From TM7 phylum sp. oral taxon 349 (lineage in GTDB: Bacteria; Patescibacteriota; Saccharimonadia; Saccharimonadales; Saccharimonadaceae), in contig CP072328.1 in the NCBI GenBank assembly GCA_018127705.1, forward strand, positions 372,001-436,000: DNA of 64,000 nt. The letters are read 5' to 3'. The translations under genes were made by a program, and so were the position numbers. Below, piece after piece: positions 62,451 through 64,000 of this stretch (positions are counted from its first letter, which is position 1; each line of letters begins with the position of its first letter). The notes beneath the pieces are model-generated. The model searched no databases, had not been told where the DNA came from, and saw only the letters and a list, made by a program, of their open reading frames with translations.

Positions 62451-64000
62451 ATGGGGAGTACACAGACGAAACAGGCGGTGGAATCATTGCAGCCGAGCGA
62501 TTTTGTTCACCTGCACAACCATACGTATCATTCGGTGCTGGATGGACTGACGCGCATCGGCGATTTGGTTGATAAGGTGAAAGAGTTCGGCATGGAAGCA
62601 GCGGCGGTGACTGATCATGGCACGATGAGCGGAATCTTAGAATATTATAAAGCCGCTAAAGCTGCCGGCATCAAGCCGATTCTCGGGATTGAGACGTACG
62701 TGGCGGCGCGCTCGCGTTTTGACCGCGATCCTGCAAAAGATAAGCAGCGCTTTCACTTGACTGTGCTTGCGATGAATAACACTGGTTTTCATAATTTGAT
62801 GAAGCTATCAACGCGTGCTAACCTTGAGGGCATGTACTACAAGCCTCGCATAGATCACGATTTACTTGAAGAGCTAAACGAAGGCTTGATCGTACTGAGC
62901 GGCTGTGCTAGCGGTGAAATCGGTGTGGCGCTGAAGGAAGATGATTACGCGCGCGCTAAAGAAATTGCTGCGTGGTATAAATCAGTACTTGGCGACCGCT
63001 ATTACCTAGAGTTGCAGGATCACGGTCATCCGAAATCAAACACGCATTGGGATGTGCAGGCAAAAATTAACGAAGGATTGATTAAGCTGTCAAAAGAACT
63101 TGCTATTCCAATGGTCGTGACCTGCGATGGACACTATCTAACGCATGCCTACCAGGATGCGCATGAGATTCTGCTGTGCGTCGGCACGGGCGCATATTTG
63201 AGCGACGAAAAACGTATGAGCTTGAAAGATTTTGAGTTGCATTTGACTGACCCGCGCGACATCATTGATCATTGGGGCGATGAGTTTCCTGAGGTAATTA
63301 CAAACACTAAGGCAATTGCTGATCGATGTAATGTTGAAATTGAATTAGGGCGGATTTTAATTCCGAAATATCCGCTGCCCGATGGCGAAAGCGAGCATTC
63401 ATATTTACACAAGCTCGTCTATCAAGGTTTGGCGCGCCGCTATAATGACAAAACTGCCGACGAAGTTGAGTCGATGACAGTTGACGACATTGCAGCAATC
63501 CTCGCGCCTGAGGTGCGCGAGCGTGTTGAGATGGAGCTTGGCGTTATGGCGAACATGGGATATGAGGGCTATTTTTTAATCGTGCAAGACTTTATCAACT
63601 GGGGCAAGTCTCAGGGGATTGTATTTGGTCCAGGGCGAGGAAGCGCAGCGGGCTCAATTGTGGCATATGCACTTAATATTACTGATCTTGATCCGCTGAA
63701 ATACGGACTGCTATTTGAGCGTTTCCTCAACCCTGACCGTATCTCGATGCCTGATATTGATGTTGACATTCAGGATACGCGTCGCGATGAAGTAATTCAA
63801 TATTGTGCAAATAAATACGGAGAAGATCACGTTAGTAATATCGCGACGTTCGGTAAGATGTTTGGGCGTATGGCGGTGCGCGATGTAGCACGTGTACTAG
63901 AAGTACCATATGCCGAAAGCGATCGACTTGCAAAATTGGTGCCACCGCCGGCGCAGGGTCGCCACATACCTTTGAGTAAGAGTATCGTTGATGATGCTGA
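62451..64000 (+). CDS. dnaE: DNA polymerase III alpha subunit, 3' end outside window
   Basis: Replicative polymerase, first 516 codons. PHP domain at the N-terminus (FVHLHNHTYHSVLDGLTRIG, VTDHGTMSGILEYYKAAK, CASGEIG), then the palm region (FGPGRGSAAGSIVAYALNIT, PDIDVDIQDTRRDEVIQY) with the catalytic DxD and the start of the next palm segment. The frame is open to the window edge. TATAAT (62433-62438) ends 12 bases before ATG. Confidence 0.96.
   Translation, partial: MGSTQTKQAVESLQPSDFVHLHNHTYHSVLDGLTRIGDLVDKVKEFGMEAAAVTDHGTMSGILEYYKAAKAAGIKPILGIETYVAARSRFDRDPAKDKQRFHLTVLAMNNTGFHNLMKLSTRANLEGMYYKPRIDHDLLEELNEGLIVLSGCASGEIGVALKEDDYARAKEIAAWYKSVLGDRYYLELQDHGHPKSNTHWDVQAKINEGLIKLSKELAIPMVVTCDGHYLTHAYQDAHEILLCVGTGAYLSDEKRMSLKDFELHLTDPRDIIDHWGDEFPEVITNTKAIADRCNVEIELGRILIPKYPLPDGESEHSYLHKLVYQGLARRYNDKTADEVESMTVDDIAAILAPEVRERVEMELGVMANMGYEGYFLIVQDFINWGKSQGIVFGPGRGSAAGSIVAYALNITDLDPLKYGLLFERFLNPDRISMPDIDVDIQDTRRDEVIQYCANKYGEDHVSNIATFGKMFGRMAVRDVARVLEVPYAESDRLAKLVPPPAQGRHIPLSKSIVDDA

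Overview
This window looks like a chromosomal segment of a Candidate Phyla Radiation bacterium, most likely a Saccharibacterium (TM7). That placement is an inference from gene content and style. The evidence: small, tightly packed genes on mostly one strand, split transketolase, GatCAB for tRNA amidation, short or reduced versions of familiar enzymes (a MurF-like ligase without its N-terminal domain, an RSH protein without its C-terminal regulatory region), and many small one- or two-helix membrane proteins typical of this group. TGA is used as a normal stop (for example uvrB, rnc, rmuC), so the UGA=Gly code of SR1/Gracilibacteria does not apply.

Layout. 1-4942: a MoxR/DUF58/VWA/VWA/TPR 'Bat-like' operon, lower in GC than most of the window. 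5078-9095: two divergent tRNA-Gly genes, a PadR regulator with a MacB-type ABC exporter, and tRNA-Phe. 9139-14501: a MurF-like ligase, a membrane protein and leuS, whose editing domain carries an extra domain of about 100 residues. 14503-19107: a lipoprotein on the minus strand, then an L32-like gene, nusB, nudix, rnc, rpsP, khpA and trmD. 19360-22308: a small membrane protein, tRNA-Gln, hisS and a short secreted basic protein. 22444-26756: the anaerobic ribonucleotide reductase operon (nrdD with a frameshift, nrdG, a flavin reductase, a cysteine-cluster protein), behind a likely NrdR box. 26775-31289: PAP2, rmuC, an aquaporin and pheS. 31332-34676: an AT-rich island with a 972-residue membrane protein and a pseudogene, lying between pheS and pheT. 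34766-42282: pheT, a ThrE-like exporter, FKBP, trxB, GDPD and PLD. 42352-51716: ppa, an RSH protein, and a sugar-phosphate cluster (GAPDH-like pseudoenzyme, rpiB, rpe, two-part transketolase, class II aldolase, PfkB kinase, LOG protein). 51778-64000: a broken gene with a tetranucleotide repeat, uvrB, a GH13 enzyme, gatC-gatA-HEPN-like-gatB-galU, a YtxH protein, a DUF5665 protein and the start of dnaE.

A recurring feature is promoter placement. In at least 16 genes a TATAAT/TATACT-type -10 box ends only 6-9 bases before the start codon, often as an extended TGn -10. This implies leaderless mRNAs as a major mode of expression. Ribosomal, redox and some operon-internal genes use leaders with good Shine-Dalgarno sites instead.

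Points most worth follow-up: the ASCH-like insertion in LeuRS, the GAPDH homologue that has lost both catalytic residues, the +1 frameshift just before the nrdD glycyl-radical domain, the (CAAA)8 repeat gene, the island splitting pheS from pheT, and a membrane-anchored HEPN-like protein inside the gat operon.
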